64,000 bases of DNA. Origin: SFWF01 sp045591645 (GTDB lineage: Bacteria > Bacillota > Clostridia > Oscillospirales > Acutalibacteraceae). A program made the position numbers and the translations under genes. Shown here piece after piece: positions 25,976 through 35,169 of this stretch. The stretch is taken from NCBI GenBank assembly GCA_045591645.1, contig JAZNTG010000079.1, positions 16,516 to 80,515 of the forward strand. Direction: 5' to 3'. Below the pieces are notes generated by a model. That model was not told where the DNA came from and made no database searches. It worked only from the letters and a program-made list of their open reading frames with translations. The stretch's first letter is position 1; each line of letters starts with the position of its first letter.

Positions 25976-27809
25976 AGCAAACACCCTCTCCGAAGCAGGC
26001 AGCGCCGCAAGCAGCGCACTCCTGTCTGCAATTTTTAGTGGTCTCAGCATTTTTAGCCTTGATGTTTTCATTTACGAAGAACTTCTTTGAAACTCCGTAA
26101 TCAAGATGATCCCAAGGAAGCACCTCATCATAATCTCTGGTGCGGTTAACGTAGAAATCATATGATATTCCACACTCACTAAAGACCTCAAGCCACTTAT
26201 TATAGTCAAAGCACTCGTCCCAGCCGTCAAAGTGAAGTCCTTTTTTATATGCTGCCTCAAGCACGGAACACAGTCTGCGGTCGCCGCGTGCAAAGACGCC
26301 TTCGAGCATACTTGTGTAAGCCTCGTGCCAGCTAAGCGTTATCTTTTTAGATCTGATGCAGGAAAGCAGGTGCTTCTGCCTTCTCTCTATCTCTAAAAGG
26401 TCGATCTGAGGCTCAAACTGAAACGGTGTAAAAGGCTTTGGAACAAAGGTCGCGCAGCTGATAGACACGCTGACAGGCTTACCCTTTTTTCTATCAGGAT
26501 TACTGTAATAAAGATCCACTACCTGCTGTGCAAGGTCTGCAATGCCGCGAAGATCATCATCGGTCTCAGTTGGAAGTCCCATCATAAAATATAGCTTAAC
26601 AGCATTGTAGCCCGATTCAAAAGCCATCTTACAGGTTGACATAATGTCATCTTCCGTTATATTCTTATTTATCACGTCACGGAGCCTTTGTGTACCTGCT
26701 TCTGGCGCAAAGGTAAGACTGCTCTTTCTGACCGACTGTACTTTTTCAAGTAACTCTTTAGGGAAATTATCAATACGAAGAGATGGTAGTGAAAGGCTTA
26801 CTTTGCAGTCCTCACTCCAACCCAGCATTTTGGTCAGAAGAGTCTCAATCTCTCTATAGTCACTTGTTGAAAGCGAAGAAAGAGACACTTCATCATAGCC
26901 CGAGGAGTCGCAGATTGCCTTAGCCTGAGCGTTTGCGACCTCGGCAGATTTCTCTCTTACAGGTCTATAAAGATAGCCCGCCTGACAAAATCTGCAGCCA
27001 CGAATACACCCGCGAAAAATTTCCTCAACGGCACGATCGTGAACTATCTCGATAAAAGGTACAACAAACTTATCGGGATAATAAACCGAATCCAGATCCT
27101 TAATAATGCGCTTTTTTACCGACCGAGGAGCACCGTTTTGGGGTGTTACCGACTTTATTGTGTTATCAGCATTATACTCAACCTCGTAAAGCGAAGGAAC
27201 ATAAACACCCTCTATCTGGGACGCTTTTAATAAAAACTCCGCTTTAGTTAACTTCTCTCTTCTGCACTCTTTGTACAGATCTATGACCTCAAGATCGACC
27301 TCTTCACCCTCACCAAGAAAGAATATGTCGATAAAATCCGCCAAAGGCTCGGGATTAGAAGCGCAGGGACCGCCCGCTACAACTACGGGGTAGTCCCAAC
27401 TGTTACGTTCTTCCGATCTAAGCGGAATATCCGCAAGGTCAAGCATACTTAAAACATTAGTATAGCTAAGCTCGTACTGAAGCGTAAAACCAACAAAATC
27501 AAAATCTTTTATAGGGTCTCGGCTTTCAAGAGCGAAAAGCGGGATATCATTTTCGCGCATAACCTTTTCAAAGTCTATCCAAGGTGCAAAAACTCTCTCA
27601 CACCAAATATCGTCACGGGAATTAAACTGTGAATACAGAATCTTCATACCGAGATGGGACATACCTATCTCGTATGTATCAGGAAAGCAAAAAGCAAATC
27701 TCACATCGACCTTTGACTTGTCCTTAATTACGCTATTAAGTTCTCCGCCCGAATATCTGCCGGGTTTTTGCACCGACATTATTAGTTCTTCAAATCTTTT
27801 ATTATCCAT
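25962..27809 (-). CDS. TIGR03960-family B12-binding radical SAM protein
   Basis: 615 residues. The N-terminal ~200 residues form a B12-binding-like domain (FCFPDTYEIGMSHLG, VVAGGPCASNPEPLADF), followed by the radical SAM core with GCIRGCRFCQAGY (CxxxCxxC, about residue 275). The very C-terminus is cysteine-rich (CRQECAACGAACFGEG), typical of this family and possibly holding another iron-sulfur site. The gene pair with DUF2344 is conserved in Clostridia, often near rplU, which is not found here. Substrate unknown. Confidence 0.88.
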   Translation of the reverse strand: MDNKRFEELIMSVQKPGRYSGGELNSVIKDKSKVDVRFAFCFPDTYEIGMSHLGMKILYSQFNSRDDIWCERVFAPWIDFEKVMRENDIPLFALESRDPIKDFDFVGFTLQYELSYTNVLSMLDLADIPLRSEERNSWDYPVVVAGGPCASNPEPLADFIDIFFLGEGEEVDLEVIDLYKECRREKLTKAEFLLKASQIEGVYVPSLYEVEYNADNTIKSVTPQNGAPRSVKKRIIKDLDSVYYPDKFVVPFIEIVHDRAVEEIFRGCIRGCRFCQAGYLYRPVREKSAEVANAQAKAICDSSGYDEVSLSSLSTSDYREIETLLTKMLGWSEDCKVSLSLPSLRIDNFPKELLEKVQSVRKSSLTFAPEAGTQRLRDVINKNITEDDIMSTCKMAFESGYNAVKLYFMMGLPTETDDDLRGIADLAQQVVDLYYSNPDRKKGKPVSVSISCATFVPKPFTPFQFEPQIDLLEIERRQKHLLSCIRSKKITLSWHEAYTSMLEGVFARGDRRLCSVLEAAYKKGLHFDGWDECFDYNKWLEVFSECGISYDFYVNRTRDYDEVLPWDHLDYGVSKKFFVNENIKAKNAETTKNCRQECAACGAACFGEGVCFEGR

Positions 27810-27855
27810 ATTTTCACCATTTAAATAAAATCATATTTATATTATGATACATTAA

Positions 27856-28455
27856 TCAACTCTTTCTTTCAACACCTTTTTTGAAAAATATTGTTGAAAT
27901 TATGTATAGAGAAAATATTAGCGCTGAGTAGTTTTCAATACCGATTAATAAAAGATAAATAAATATCAGAGCAAAAGCCGCTGATGCGACTACCGTCAGC
28001 ACGGTCATTAACCTATCTGCAGTGCAGGTACTAAAAAGCTTTGAAAATAATATGTGAGCTATTCTTCCGCCGTCAAGTCCGCTTATGGGCAGCATATTAT
28101 AGACGAACAGTAACAGACTGAGCGCTGAAAAATCATTGTTAAATATAAAGTAACAAATTAAGTTTGCGATTGGACCCGATGCGAGTATAATAATATCTTC
28201 CACTGGTGTTTTCACCGATTTATCTACTATGTTTATACCGCCGGGGATCAGCTTTACAGCGCTTGGCTTTGCCTTGACAAAATACATTGCAAACAGATGC
28301 GCCGCCTCATGAATCGCTGAAGCTGAAAAAAACAAAAAAATATTTCCCGTTTTATCTGTTGCAACTATCAAAGCTAATACTGCTGTAAACAAAAATGATA
28401 TTTCAAACTCAATACCGAAAAGCTTGAACTTCACTCTATTCGCCGTCCAAAACAA
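27856..28455 (-). CDS. M50 site-2 protease, SpoIVFB-like
   Basis: A 199-residue, mostly hydrophobic intramembrane metalloprotease. The zinc motif HEAAH is at residues 49-53 inside the second hydrophobic segment; the third ligand lies in ISGLDGGRIAHILF (LDGG motif, about residue 124). Size and motif spacing match SpoIVFB, which cuts pro-sigma-K in the mother cell. Co-occurrence with sigE/spoIIGA in this window supports a sporulation role, but no spoIVFA with a LytM domain is present, only the small overlapping gene upstream. Confidence 0.8.
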   Translation of the reverse strand: MFWTANRVKFKLFGIEFEISFLFTAVLALIVATDKTGNIFLFFSASAIHEAAHLFAMYFVKAKPSAVKLIPGGINIVDKSVKTPVEDIIILASGPIANLICYFIFNNDFSALSLLLFVYNMLPISGLDGGRIAHILFSKLFSTCTADRLMTVLTVVASAAFALIFIYLLLIGIENYSALIFSLYIISTIFFKKGVERKS

Positions 28456-28627
28456 GAGACAGCGATATCTCAGTATTCATATATTCGTCATAAATTTCTT
28501 TAAGTTCTGAGAATAATTCGTTATCAAAATATCTGAGTACTGTTGCAAGCACCAGAACGATAATAACAAAAGCCATTTGTAAAACAATTATTTTAGTATA
28601 TCGCCGAATAAAAATTCTATTGTTCAT
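28436..28627 (-). CDS. Small single-pass membrane protein overlapping the SpoIVFB-like gene
   Basis: 63 residues: a basic cytoplasmic start (NNRIFIRRYTK), one transmembrane helix (IIVLQMAFVIIVLVLATVL) and a short acidic amphipathic helix (NELFSELKEIYDEYMNTEIS). ATG 28627 has GAGGTG 6 nt upstream. It overlaps the protease gene by 20 nt, so the two products are likely partners. Position equals that of spoIVFA, whose product anchors and inhibits SpoIVFB; this would be a version lacking the LytM domain. That identity is inference. Confidence 0.65.
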   Translation of the reverse strand: MNNRIFIRRYTKIIVLQMAFVIIVLVLATVLRYFDNELFSELKEIYDEYMNTEISLSLVLDGE

Positions 28628-28651
28628 CACTTACACCTCTAATTTAAAATA

Positions 28652-28680
28652 TTGCAGTATCCGATAATTTATGATAAAGT
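28652..28680 (+). promoter_or_regulatory. Possible promoter of the YgiQ gene
   Basis: TTGCAG (28652-28657), 17-nt spacer, TAAAGT (28675-28680), 28 nt before the ATG; AAGGAG ribosome binding site at about 28696. Moderate match only. Confidence 0.5.
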
Positions 28681-28707
28681 AATAATAATAAGAAGTAAGG
28701 AGTTATT

Positions 28708-30585
28708 ATGCCTTTTTTACCTATAACCCGAAAAGAAATGGAAAGCCGTGGAATATCACAGGCTGACGTAATAATTGTGACAGGCGACGCTTATGTTGAC
28801 CACCCGAGCTTCGGCACTGCAATAATATCAAGAGTTCTCGAGTCTGCAGGCTATTCGGTGTGTATCATATCTCAGCCCAAGACCGACGCCGACTATAAAG
28901 AATTCGGAAAACCGCGTTTGGCTTTCTTTGTTAATGCAGGAAATATAGACTCTATGGTTGCTCATTATACCGCCGCTAAGAAACGCCGCAGTGACGACGC
29001 ATATACCGCGGGTGGAGCTTCAGGTGCACGACCTGACCGAGCTACTATCGTATACTGCAAAAAGATCCGTCAGCTTTTCGGCGATATCCCGATAGCAATC
29101 GGCGGACTTGAGGCCTCGCTTCGTCGCTTTGCTCACTACGATTATTGGGAAGACTCTGTCAGACCGTCAATTTTGATCGATAGCGACGCAGATCTGCTTA
29201 TGTTCGGTATGGGCGAAAAACACGCAGTCGAGATAGCAGACCGATTAAATTTAGGCGAAGATATAAAAACAATGACCGACATACTCGGCACCTGCTACAA
29301 GGTCGAAACAAAGAACTACGAGTGGAAGCCGTCAAGCGAATGTCCGTCCTTTGAGCTGGTCAAAGAGCCTACCGAAAGCGGAAAAAAGCAATATGCTATT
29401 GCAACAAAAATTCAGCAACGAGAGCAGGATGCCGTTCGCGGCAAGCCGATAATCCAAAAGCACGGAAAATACATCGTTGTACAGAATCCGCCTATGCCTC
29501 CCCTTTCTACTGAGGAGCTCGACGCTATTTATGAGCTTCCGTTTATGAGGGATTATCACCCATCCTACAAAGCACTCGGCGGTGTACCCGGTATTGAGGA
29601 AGTAAAATTTTCACTCACTCATAACCGCGGCTGCTTCGGAGCCTGTAACTTCTGCTCTATCGCATATCATCAAGGCAGACAGGTCGCTGTACGCAGTCAC
29701 GAATCGGTTTTAAAGGAAGCGAAGCTTCTAACTACCCTGCCCGACTTTAAAGGCTACATTCACGATGTTGGCGGACCTACTGCAAATTTCCGCGCACCGT
29801 CCTGCCAAAAACAGCTGACTCACGGCGTATGTGCTGACAGAAAATGCTTGGCACCGAAAATTTGCCCAAATATTGAAGTAGATCACTCAGATTATCTTGA
29901 GCTTTTACGTGAAATTCGTAGGATCCCTAAAATCAAGAAGGTGTTTATCCGTTCAGGAATACGTTTTGATTATCTAATTGCAGATAGTAATGATGAGTTT
30001 TTTAAAGAGCTTGTTCGTCATCACGTGAGCGGACAGTTGAAGGTTGCACCCGAGCATTGTTCAGCCGCCGTACTCTCTGCTATGGGCAAGCCTGAGATAG
30101 AGACTTATTTAAAATTTAAAAAGCGATTTTACGAGCTTACAAAGAGCGAGGGCAAGGAACAGTTTTTAGTACCCTATCTTATGTCCTCACACCCAGGCAG
30201 CACTATGAAGGATGCTATTGAACTGTCCGTATTCCTCAAAAAGGAGGGTATGAGGCCGGAGCAGGTGCAGGACTTCTACCCCACCCCCGGAACTGTTTCC
30301 ACCTGTATGTATTATACAGGGTATGACCCAATGACTATGAAGCCTATCTATACCGCAAGAACGCCTCAGGAAAAAGCTCAGCAACGTGCGCTTTTGCAGT
30401 ATTTTAAGCCCGAAAACCGTGAAATAGTTTTGAAAGCGCTAAGACAGTACGGCAGAACTGATCTGATAGGTACCGGAAAAGACTGTCTGATCGCTGACAA
30501 CCGACCTTCCAATATTCAGGGAAGAAATTCCGCTCCGAAAAGAAAGACTATCCGCAATACTCAGCAAAAGAAAAAGAAAAAGTAA
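28708..30585 (+). CDS. YgiQ-family radical SAM protein
   Basis: 625 residues. N-terminal domain FLPITRKEMESRGISQADVI and VDHPSFGTAIISRVLE resembles B12-binding-like folds; the radical SAM cysteines are in HNRGCFGACNFCSI (CxxxCxxC, about residue 315). C-terminal DFYPTPGTVSTCMYYTG and a lysine-rich tail are typical of YgiQ (DUF3362). The reaction of the family is not established. It opens the only sizeable plus-strand block in the window and is divergent from the SpoIVFB-like operon. Confidence 0.9.
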   Translation: MPFLPITRKEMESRGISQADVIIVTGDAYVDHPSFGTAIISRVLESAGYSVCIISQPKTDADYKEFGKPRLAFFVNAGNIDSMVAHYTAAKKRRSDDAYTAGGASGARPDRATIVYCKKIRQLFGDIPIAIGGLEASLRRFAHYDYWEDSVRPSILIDSDADLLMFGMGEKHAVEIADRLNLGEDIKTMTDILGTCYKVETKNYEWKPSSECPSFELVKEPTESGKKQYAIATKIQQREQDAVRGKPIIQKHGKYIVVQNPPMPPLSTEELDAIYELPFMRDYHPSYKALGGVPGIEEVKFSLTHNRGCFGACNFCSIAYHQGRQVAVRSHESVLKEAKLLTTLPDFKGYIHDVGGPTANFRAPSCQKQLTHGVCADRKCLAPKICPNIEVDHSDYLELLREIRRIPKIKKVFIRSGIRFDYLIADSNDEFFKELVRHHVSGQLKVAPEHCSAAVLSAMGKPEIETYLKFKKRFYELTKSEGKEQFLVPYLMSSHPGSTMKDAIELSVFLKKEGMRPEQVQDFYPTPGTVSTCMYYTGYDPMTMKPIYTARTPQEKAQQRALLQYFKPENREIVLKALRQYGRTDLIGTGKDCLIADNRPSNIQGRNSAPKRKTIRNTQQKKKKK

Positions 30586-30642
30586 TTAAATCTAAGCTTT
30601 GTATCATAGTAATTCTGTATAGGCTGATAAGAGGTGTTATAA

Positions 30643-32250
30643 TTGAAGATAAAATTCATTGGAGCGACCCATGAGGTAACCGGAAGCTGCACACTTTTGG
30701 AGGTAAACAACAAATATTATTTAGTTGATTGCGGTATGGAACAAGGCAAGGATGTTTTTCAGAACATAACACTGCCTGTACCCGCTAATCAGATAGAAGC
30801 GGTCTTTCTCACGCACGCTCATATTGACCATTCAGGAATGCTGCCCAAGTTATATAAGGATGGCTTTAACGGTACGATCTATGCCACCGATGTCACCTGC
30901 GATCTTTGTAATATTATGCTGCGTGACTCTGCACACATTCAGGAATCCGAGGCAAAATGGCGAGCCAGAAAGGCAGAGCGCGCAGGCTTAGAAGCACCCC
31001 AGCCCGTCTATGATACAAAGGACGCACTCGGAGCCATCTCACTGTTTCGCAGATGCAATTACGGAGAAATTATTTATCCCGCAGAGGGCATAGAGCTTCG
31101 CTTTACCGATATAGGACATCTTCTCGGCTCTGCCTGTATCGAGCTTTGGCTTACAGAGCAAAATGTCCGCAAAAAAATCGTTTTCAGCGGTGATGTAGGA
31201 AATACTAATCAGCGTATTATCCGAGATCCTCAGAAGGTGGAAGAAACGGATTATCTGGTTATCGAGTCGACCTACGGTAACCGTTTGCATACCGCTGACC
31301 GCAGTAATGTAGTCTTTGAGCTTGCCGAATATATACAGAAAGCACTGGATCGCGGCGGTAACGTGGTCATTCCGTCCTTTGCTATAGGGCGCACACAAGA
31401 AATGCTCTATGCTATCCGAGAGATTAAGCAAAAGAAACTTGTAAAAGGACACGGGCATTTTCCTGTATATGTTGACAGTCCTCTTGCGGCTGAGGCAACT
31501 GCTATATTTATGCAATGTAACCCCGTCTGTTTTGACGAGGAAACTCTTGCTCTTATCAAACAAGGTGTTAACCCCATTTGGTTTGACGATATCCGTATGT
31601 CAATAACTTCGGAGGAATCAAAGCAGATAAATTTCAATAATGAGCCAAAGGTAATAATTTCTGCAAGCGGAATGTGTGAAGCAGGGCGCATTCGTCACCA
31701 TTTAAAACACAATCTCTGGAAAGAGAACAATATTATCCTTTTTGTAGGCTATCAGGCTGAAGGCTCTTTAGGCAGACGGCTTTTAAACGGCGAAAAAAAT
31801 ATATCACTATTTGGCGAGGAAATAACTGTAAATGCTGAAATTTGCTCTCTGCACGGTACGAGCGGTCACGCTGATCAGGCAGGACTGATCTCTTGGCTTA
31901 AAGGCTTTAACACTAGACCTGAACTGATATTTGTAAACCATGGAGATAACGATTCTTGCGAAGACTTTAAAGCTCTGCTAAACAAAAAAGGCTACACAGC
32001 AGATGCTCCGTACAGCGGCACGGAATATAACCTGCTCAACGGAAAAATGACCGTCTTTGCCGAAGGAAAAGCTATAGACAGAGTCGAGGTTTATAAAGGA
32101 AGCAGCCGCTCAGATATGATTTATAATGAGCTGATTTTGGCTGCTGAAAGGTTGTTGAATCTTGCTAGAACACGAAGAGGCAGAGCTAATAAAGACAATG
32201 CAAAACTAACCTCCCAGATCCGCGAGCTGATCGCTAAGTGGAAGGACTAA
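30643..32250 (+). CDS. Metallo-beta-lactamase/beta-CASP RNA exonuclease (YsiA/CPSF-like)
   Basis: 535 residues. The metallo-beta-lactamase domain has HAHIDHSG (HxHxDH, about residue 65) and IGHLLGSACIEL; the beta-CASP insert gives IPSFAIGRTQEML, ISASGMCEAGRI and the final LHGTSGHADQAGL. This is the CPSF-73-like group that cleaves or trims RNA. Full length. Start is TTG at 30643 after GAGGTG; the first residues MKIKFIGATHEVTGSC are the family start. Confidence 0.9.
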   Translation: MKIKFIGATHEVTGSCTLLEVNNKYYLVDCGMEQGKDVFQNITLPVPANQIEAVFLTHAHIDHSGMLPKLYKDGFNGTIYATDVTCDLCNIMLRDSAHIQESEAKWRARKAERAGLEAPQPVYDTKDALGAISLFRRCNYGEIIYPAEGIELRFTDIGHLLGSACIELWLTEQNVRKKIVFSGDVGNTNQRIIRDPQKVEETDYLVIESTYGNRLHTADRSNVVFELAEYIQKALDRGGNVVIPSFAIGRTQEMLYAIREIKQKKLVKGHGHFPVYVDSPLAAEATAIFMQCNPVCFDEETLALIKQGVNPIWFDDIRMSITSEESKQINFNNEPKVIISASGMCEAGRIRHHLKHNLWKENNIILFVGYQAEGSLGRRLLNGEKNISLFGEEITVNAEICSLHGTSGHADQAGLISWLKGFNTRPELIFVNHGDNDSCEDFKALLNKKGYTADAPYSGTEYNLLNGKMTVFAEGKAIDRVEVYKGSSRSDMIYNELILAAERLLNLARTRRGRANKDNAKLTSQIRELIAKWKD

Positions 32251-32269
32251 AACAGAAGGAGTGTATGTA

Positions 32270-32850
32270 ATGAGAATATGCGTATATGGTGCTGCATCAC
32301 CGACAATTGATCCGGAATATATTGAAAAGGTTGAACAGATGGGCAATGAGATGGCTGCCCGAGGACATTCACTGGTGTTTGGTGGCGGCGGTAACGGTCT
32401 ATGGGAGCCGTAGCAAGAGGTGTCCGTTCGGAAAAAGGATATATTTTAGGGGTTATCCCGAAATTCTTCGACCAAGATAAGGTAGAGGCTATTTGTGATT
32501 TCTGCGATGAGCTTATCCAACCCGACACAATGCGCGAGCGCAAACAGATCATGGAAGATAACGCTGATGCCTTTATCGTAGTGCCAGGAGGAATCGGTAC
32601 CTTTGAGGAATTCTTTGAAATTCTTACCTTAAAGCAGCTTTGCCGCCATAACAAACCGATCGCTATCTACAATTTAAAAAACTATTATGACGAAATAAAC
32701 TTTGCAATAGAACAAGCGATGAAAAAGAACTTTATACGTGAAAACTGCAAGGATTTGTACATTGCAACCGATGACTTGAACGCTATATTTGAGTATATAG
32801 AAAAGCCTACCGAACAAAATCATACCGTCAAGGAACTAAAAGACGGTTAG
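32270..32850 (+). pseudogene. LOG-family (TIGR00730) protein gene with a single-base frameshift
   Basis: Frame 1 (ATG 32270, AAGGAG upstream) encodes RICVYGAASPTIDPEYIE up to VFGGGGNGLWEP and stops at 32413. A second frame, open from ATG 32401 to 32850, continues exactly where the family would (MGAVARGVRSEKGYILGV), and includes the catalytic VPGGIGTFEEFFE. Family sequence is GGGxGLMGAVA, so one base is missing after GGTCT at about 32400. LOG enzymes release free cytokinin-type bases or cleave nucleotide monophosphates. Either a recent pseudogene or a sequencing/assembly indel; the rest looks fully conserved. Confidence 0.88.
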
Positions 32851-32856
32851 TCTTAA

Positions 32857-32906
32857 ATAAAAAGCAGAGCAAAACATCGAAGTTTGATGTTTCGCTCTGC
32901 TTTTTT
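32857..32906. terminator. Bidirectional terminator between the LOG gene and metK
   Basis: Very long palindrome: AAAAAGCAGAGC ... GCTCTGCTTTTTT with an inner AAACATC/GATGTTT stem. It has T-runs on both strands and lies between two convergent genes. Confidence 0.92.
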
Positions 32907-32911
32907 AATTC

Positions 32912-34090
32912 TTAGAAGCAAGCTTTAAGTGCATCTACTCTATCGCACTTTTCCCAGGAAATATCTAAATCGCATCTTCCCATATGGCCATACGCGGCTA
33001 GAGGCTGGTATCTAGTTTCAGTTAGCTTTAAATCTCTGATAATTGCGGCAGGTCTTAAATCAAAGACCTTTGATACCGCTACAGAAATCTCTTCATCAGA
33101 ATACTTACCTGTGCCGAAGGTGTCGACCATTACTGAAACAGGCTTAGCAACGCCGATTGCATATGCAAGCTGGATCTCACACTTATCGGCTAGTCCTGCG
33201 GCAACAATATTTTTAGCAACATACCGTGCAGCATAGGCACCCGAACGGTCCACCTTTGTCGGGTCCTTACCCGAAAAAGCACCGCCGCCGTGACGGGCAA
33301 CGCCTCCGTATGTATCTACAATTATCTTGCGTCCTGTAAGTCCCGTATCTCCTGCCGGACCGCCGACAACAAAACGACCCGTCGGGTTTATAAATACCTT
33401 AAAATCATCGTTTTTAAACTGCTCGGGGATAACAGGAAGGATTACTTTGTTTAAAATATCTTCACGAAGCTGTTCAAGTGAAATGTCTGCCGAATGCTGA
33501 GAAGATACAACCACCGTATCAAGTCTCACGGGCTTTCCGTCATCGTATTCAATAGTTACCTGAGTCTTTCCGTCAGGACGAAGATACGAAAGCTCACCCG
33601 ATTTTCTAACCTCGGTAAGTCTCATTGCCATTTTATGAGAAAGTGCCGCGGTGAGAGGCATTAACTCGTCAGTCTCATTGCAGGCATAGCCGAACATCAT
33701 ACCCTGATCTCCCGCACCGAAGGTATTTAGTTCATCCTCCTCGCCACCTTTAAGCTCAAGCGACTTATCGACACCCATAGCAATATCCGGAGACTGCTTA
33801 TCAAGCATTATATTTATCTTGCAGGTCTTGCCGTCAAAGTAGGCCTGCTCGCTATCATAACCGATACCGCAAACTACATCCCGTGCTATCTGCTCGATAT
33901 CAACATCAGCAGTCGTTGTGATCTCACCCATTATAGTGACAACACCTGTGCTTGCAAAGGTCTCACAGGCAACACGTGATGACTTATCCTGTGCGAGCAT
34001 TGCATCCAGCACAGCGTCAGAGATCTGGTCGCAGACCTTATCGGGATGACCCTCGGTTACAGATTCGGATGTAAAAAGAAATTTTGACAT
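32912..34090 (-). CDS. metK: S-adenosylmethionine synthetase
   Basis: Makes SAM from methionine and ATP. 392 residues with the signature pieces FTSESVTEGHPDKVCDQISD (start), GAGDQGMMFGYA and GGGAFSGKDPTKVDRS. Full length. An S-box (SAM-I) riboswitch with its own consensus promoter lies directly upstream, so expression falls when SAM is plentiful. The end faces the LOG gene across a shared terminator. Confidence 0.98.
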   Translation of the reverse strand: MSKFLFTSESVTEGHPDKVCDQISDAVLDAMLAQDKSSRVACETFASTGVVTIMGEITTTADVDIEQIARDVVCGIGYDSEQAYFDGKTCKINIMLDKQSPDIAMGVDKSLELKGGEEDELNTFGAGDQGMMFGYACNETDELMPLTAALSHKMAMRLTEVRKSGELSYLRPDGKTQVTIEYDDGKPVRLDTVVVSSQHSADISLEQLREDILNKVILPVIPEQFKNDDFKVFINPTGRFVVGGPAGDTGLTGRKIIVDTYGGVARHGGGAFSGKDPTKVDRSGAYAARYVAKNIVAAGLADKCEIQLAYAIGVAKPVSVMVDTFGTGKYSDEEISVAVSKVFDLRPAAIIRDLKLTETRYQPLAAYGHMGRCDLDISWEKCDRVDALKACF

Positions 34091-34103
34091 TGTTTATCCT
34101 CCG

Positions 34104-34238
34104 TAAAAAAACCTCATCAAGCGCCTGTTGAGGTTTTAAAATACCTCATCTGTCGGGAACTCCCGCAGGATTTAGCACCTTGAAAAATCAGGTTGCCGGG
34201 CATCACAGGGCCTGTCCCTCCGCCACTCTTGATAAGGA
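34104..34238 (-). promoter_or_regulatory. SAM-I (S-box) riboswitch controlling metK
   Basis: Minus strand begins CTTATCAAGAGTGGCGGAGGGA and has GCCCGGCAACC, the conserved S-box core, then GGTGCTAAATCCTGCGGG. Downstream are an antiterminator (TGAGGT ... AACCTCA) and a terminator (AACCTCA ... TGAGGTTTTTTT, 34103-34136) that compete for the same strand. SAM binding should favour the terminator. Confidence 0.95.
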
Positions 34239-34259
34239 TGATATTAAATTTACTTATTG

Positions 34260-34288
34260 ATTATAATATTTTTGTCGCAGTTTGTCAA
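34260..34288 (-). promoter_or_regulatory. Promoter of metK
   Basis: Minus strand: TTGACA (34283-34288), 17-nt spacer, TATAAT (34260-34265); perfect consensus. The -35 overlaps the stop codon of the ribU-like gene. Confidence 0.9.
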
Positions 34289-34971
34289 CTGTTAGCTTTT
34301 AGCAACTCAAAGCTGCCTCCCAGATGCAGTATGAGAAATAATACCGTCAAAACAATGATAACCGCCGAAATCGCCATTAATATGATAGAACGAAGTGAAA
34401 AGCTTCGCTTTTGCTGCTCTGTTACTTTTATAATACCGATCTTTTTAAGCGAACCTGTAATAGGTTTATATATAATCAGCACTGCGGCTGAATTAATAAG
34501 TGCTTTTGATAGATTAAATGGTAAAAGAAGTGTTGGAAGCATTTTTATAACATCATCGGTCGCAACGCCCATATAGTACGGAGTTACAAAGATATTTGCA
34601 AGCATCATAACCGAGGTTACAGTGATAACAGACGAAGCTACAGCAATAATCGCGCCTGCAAAAGATCTTTTAAACTTATATACAAGTCCGCAAGTAAGCG
34701 CAAATGTTGCAGAGGACAGAAAATTCATTATCAGTCCATATACCCCCGTATCGCTGACCGAAATAAACTCCAAAAAAGCAACCAAGCCGGCTGAAGTCAC
34801 TCCGTAGAGTGGCCCATAAAGCAAAGAGACTATAGATATTATAGCATCCTTAAAATCGAAGGTAAGAAAGCTGACCTTAAAACGAAAAACAAATGTGCAA
34901 AGAAAAGCAACTGCTATCAGCATAGCGGTAACGCTTATTTTTTTAATATCAACCTTGTTCAAAAAAATCAC
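34285..34971 (-). CDS. ribU: ECF transporter S component, riboflavin (RibU-like)
   Basis: A 228-residue membrane protein with about six hydrophobic segments. Typical S-component features are visible: KISVTAMLIAVAFLCTF at the start, FDFKDAIISIVSLLYGPLYGV and a later LANIFVTPYYMGV. It would bind riboflavin and work with the shared EcfT/EcfA module encoded elsewhere. The FMN riboswitch directly upstream strongly supports riboflavin as the substrate. Confidence 0.9.
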   Translation of the reverse strand: MIFLNKVDIKKISVTAMLIAVAFLCTFVFRFKVSFLTFDFKDAIISIVSLLYGPLYGVTSAGLVAFLEFISVSDTGVYGLIMNFLSSATFALTCGLVYKFKRSFAGAIIAVASSVITVTSVMMLANIFVTPYYMGVATDDVIKMLPTLLLPFNLSKALINSAAVLIIYKPITGSLKKIGIIKVTEQQKRSFSLRSIILMAISAVIIVLTVLFLILHLGGSFELLKANS

Positions 34972-34975
34972 CTCA

Positions 34976-35007
34976 AAATAAAAATCCCCGAGATAAAAAT
35001 CTCGGGG
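34976..35007 (-). terminator. FMN-riboswitch expression-platform terminator
   Basis: Minus strand stem CCCCGAGA / TCTCGGGG followed by ATTTTTATTTTG, sitting between the aptamer and the ribosome binding site of ribU. Confidence 0.93.
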
Positions 35008-35027
35008 CTGAATATAGGAATAACCTT

Positions 35028-35137
35028 ATCTTCTCACATCCGGACTGTACCGTCGGCTTTGGAATTTCACCAAATCAGTCAAAAAGACTCGCGGGCTTTC
35101 ACCGCCGGTGAGGAATTGCACCTCGCCCCGAAGACAT
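35028..35137 (-). promoter_or_regulatory. FMN (RFN element) riboswitch
   Basis: Minus strand carries the RFN consensus: TCTTCGGGGCGAGGTG, ATTCCTCACCGGCGGTGA, AGCCCGCGAG, GGTGAAATTCCAAAGCCGAC, AGTCCGGATG and closing AGAAGAT that pairs with the 5' end. FMN binding should lead to termination before ribU. Confidence 0.97.
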
Positions 35138-35141
35138 AATC

Positions 35142-35169
35142 ATTATAACACTATATGCTATCTTGTCAA
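35142..35169 (-). promoter_or_regulatory. Promoter of the FMN riboswitch-ribU unit
   Basis: Minus strand: TTGACA (35164-35169), 16-nt spacer, TATAAT (35142-35147), lying inside the 3' end of the DUF1294 gene. Confidence 0.88.

Noticed and set aside
32396..32413. Programmed -1 frameshift in the LOG gene
   Set aside because: No slippery heptamer or downstream pseudoknot is visible, and the family does not use recoding; a base deletion is simpler.
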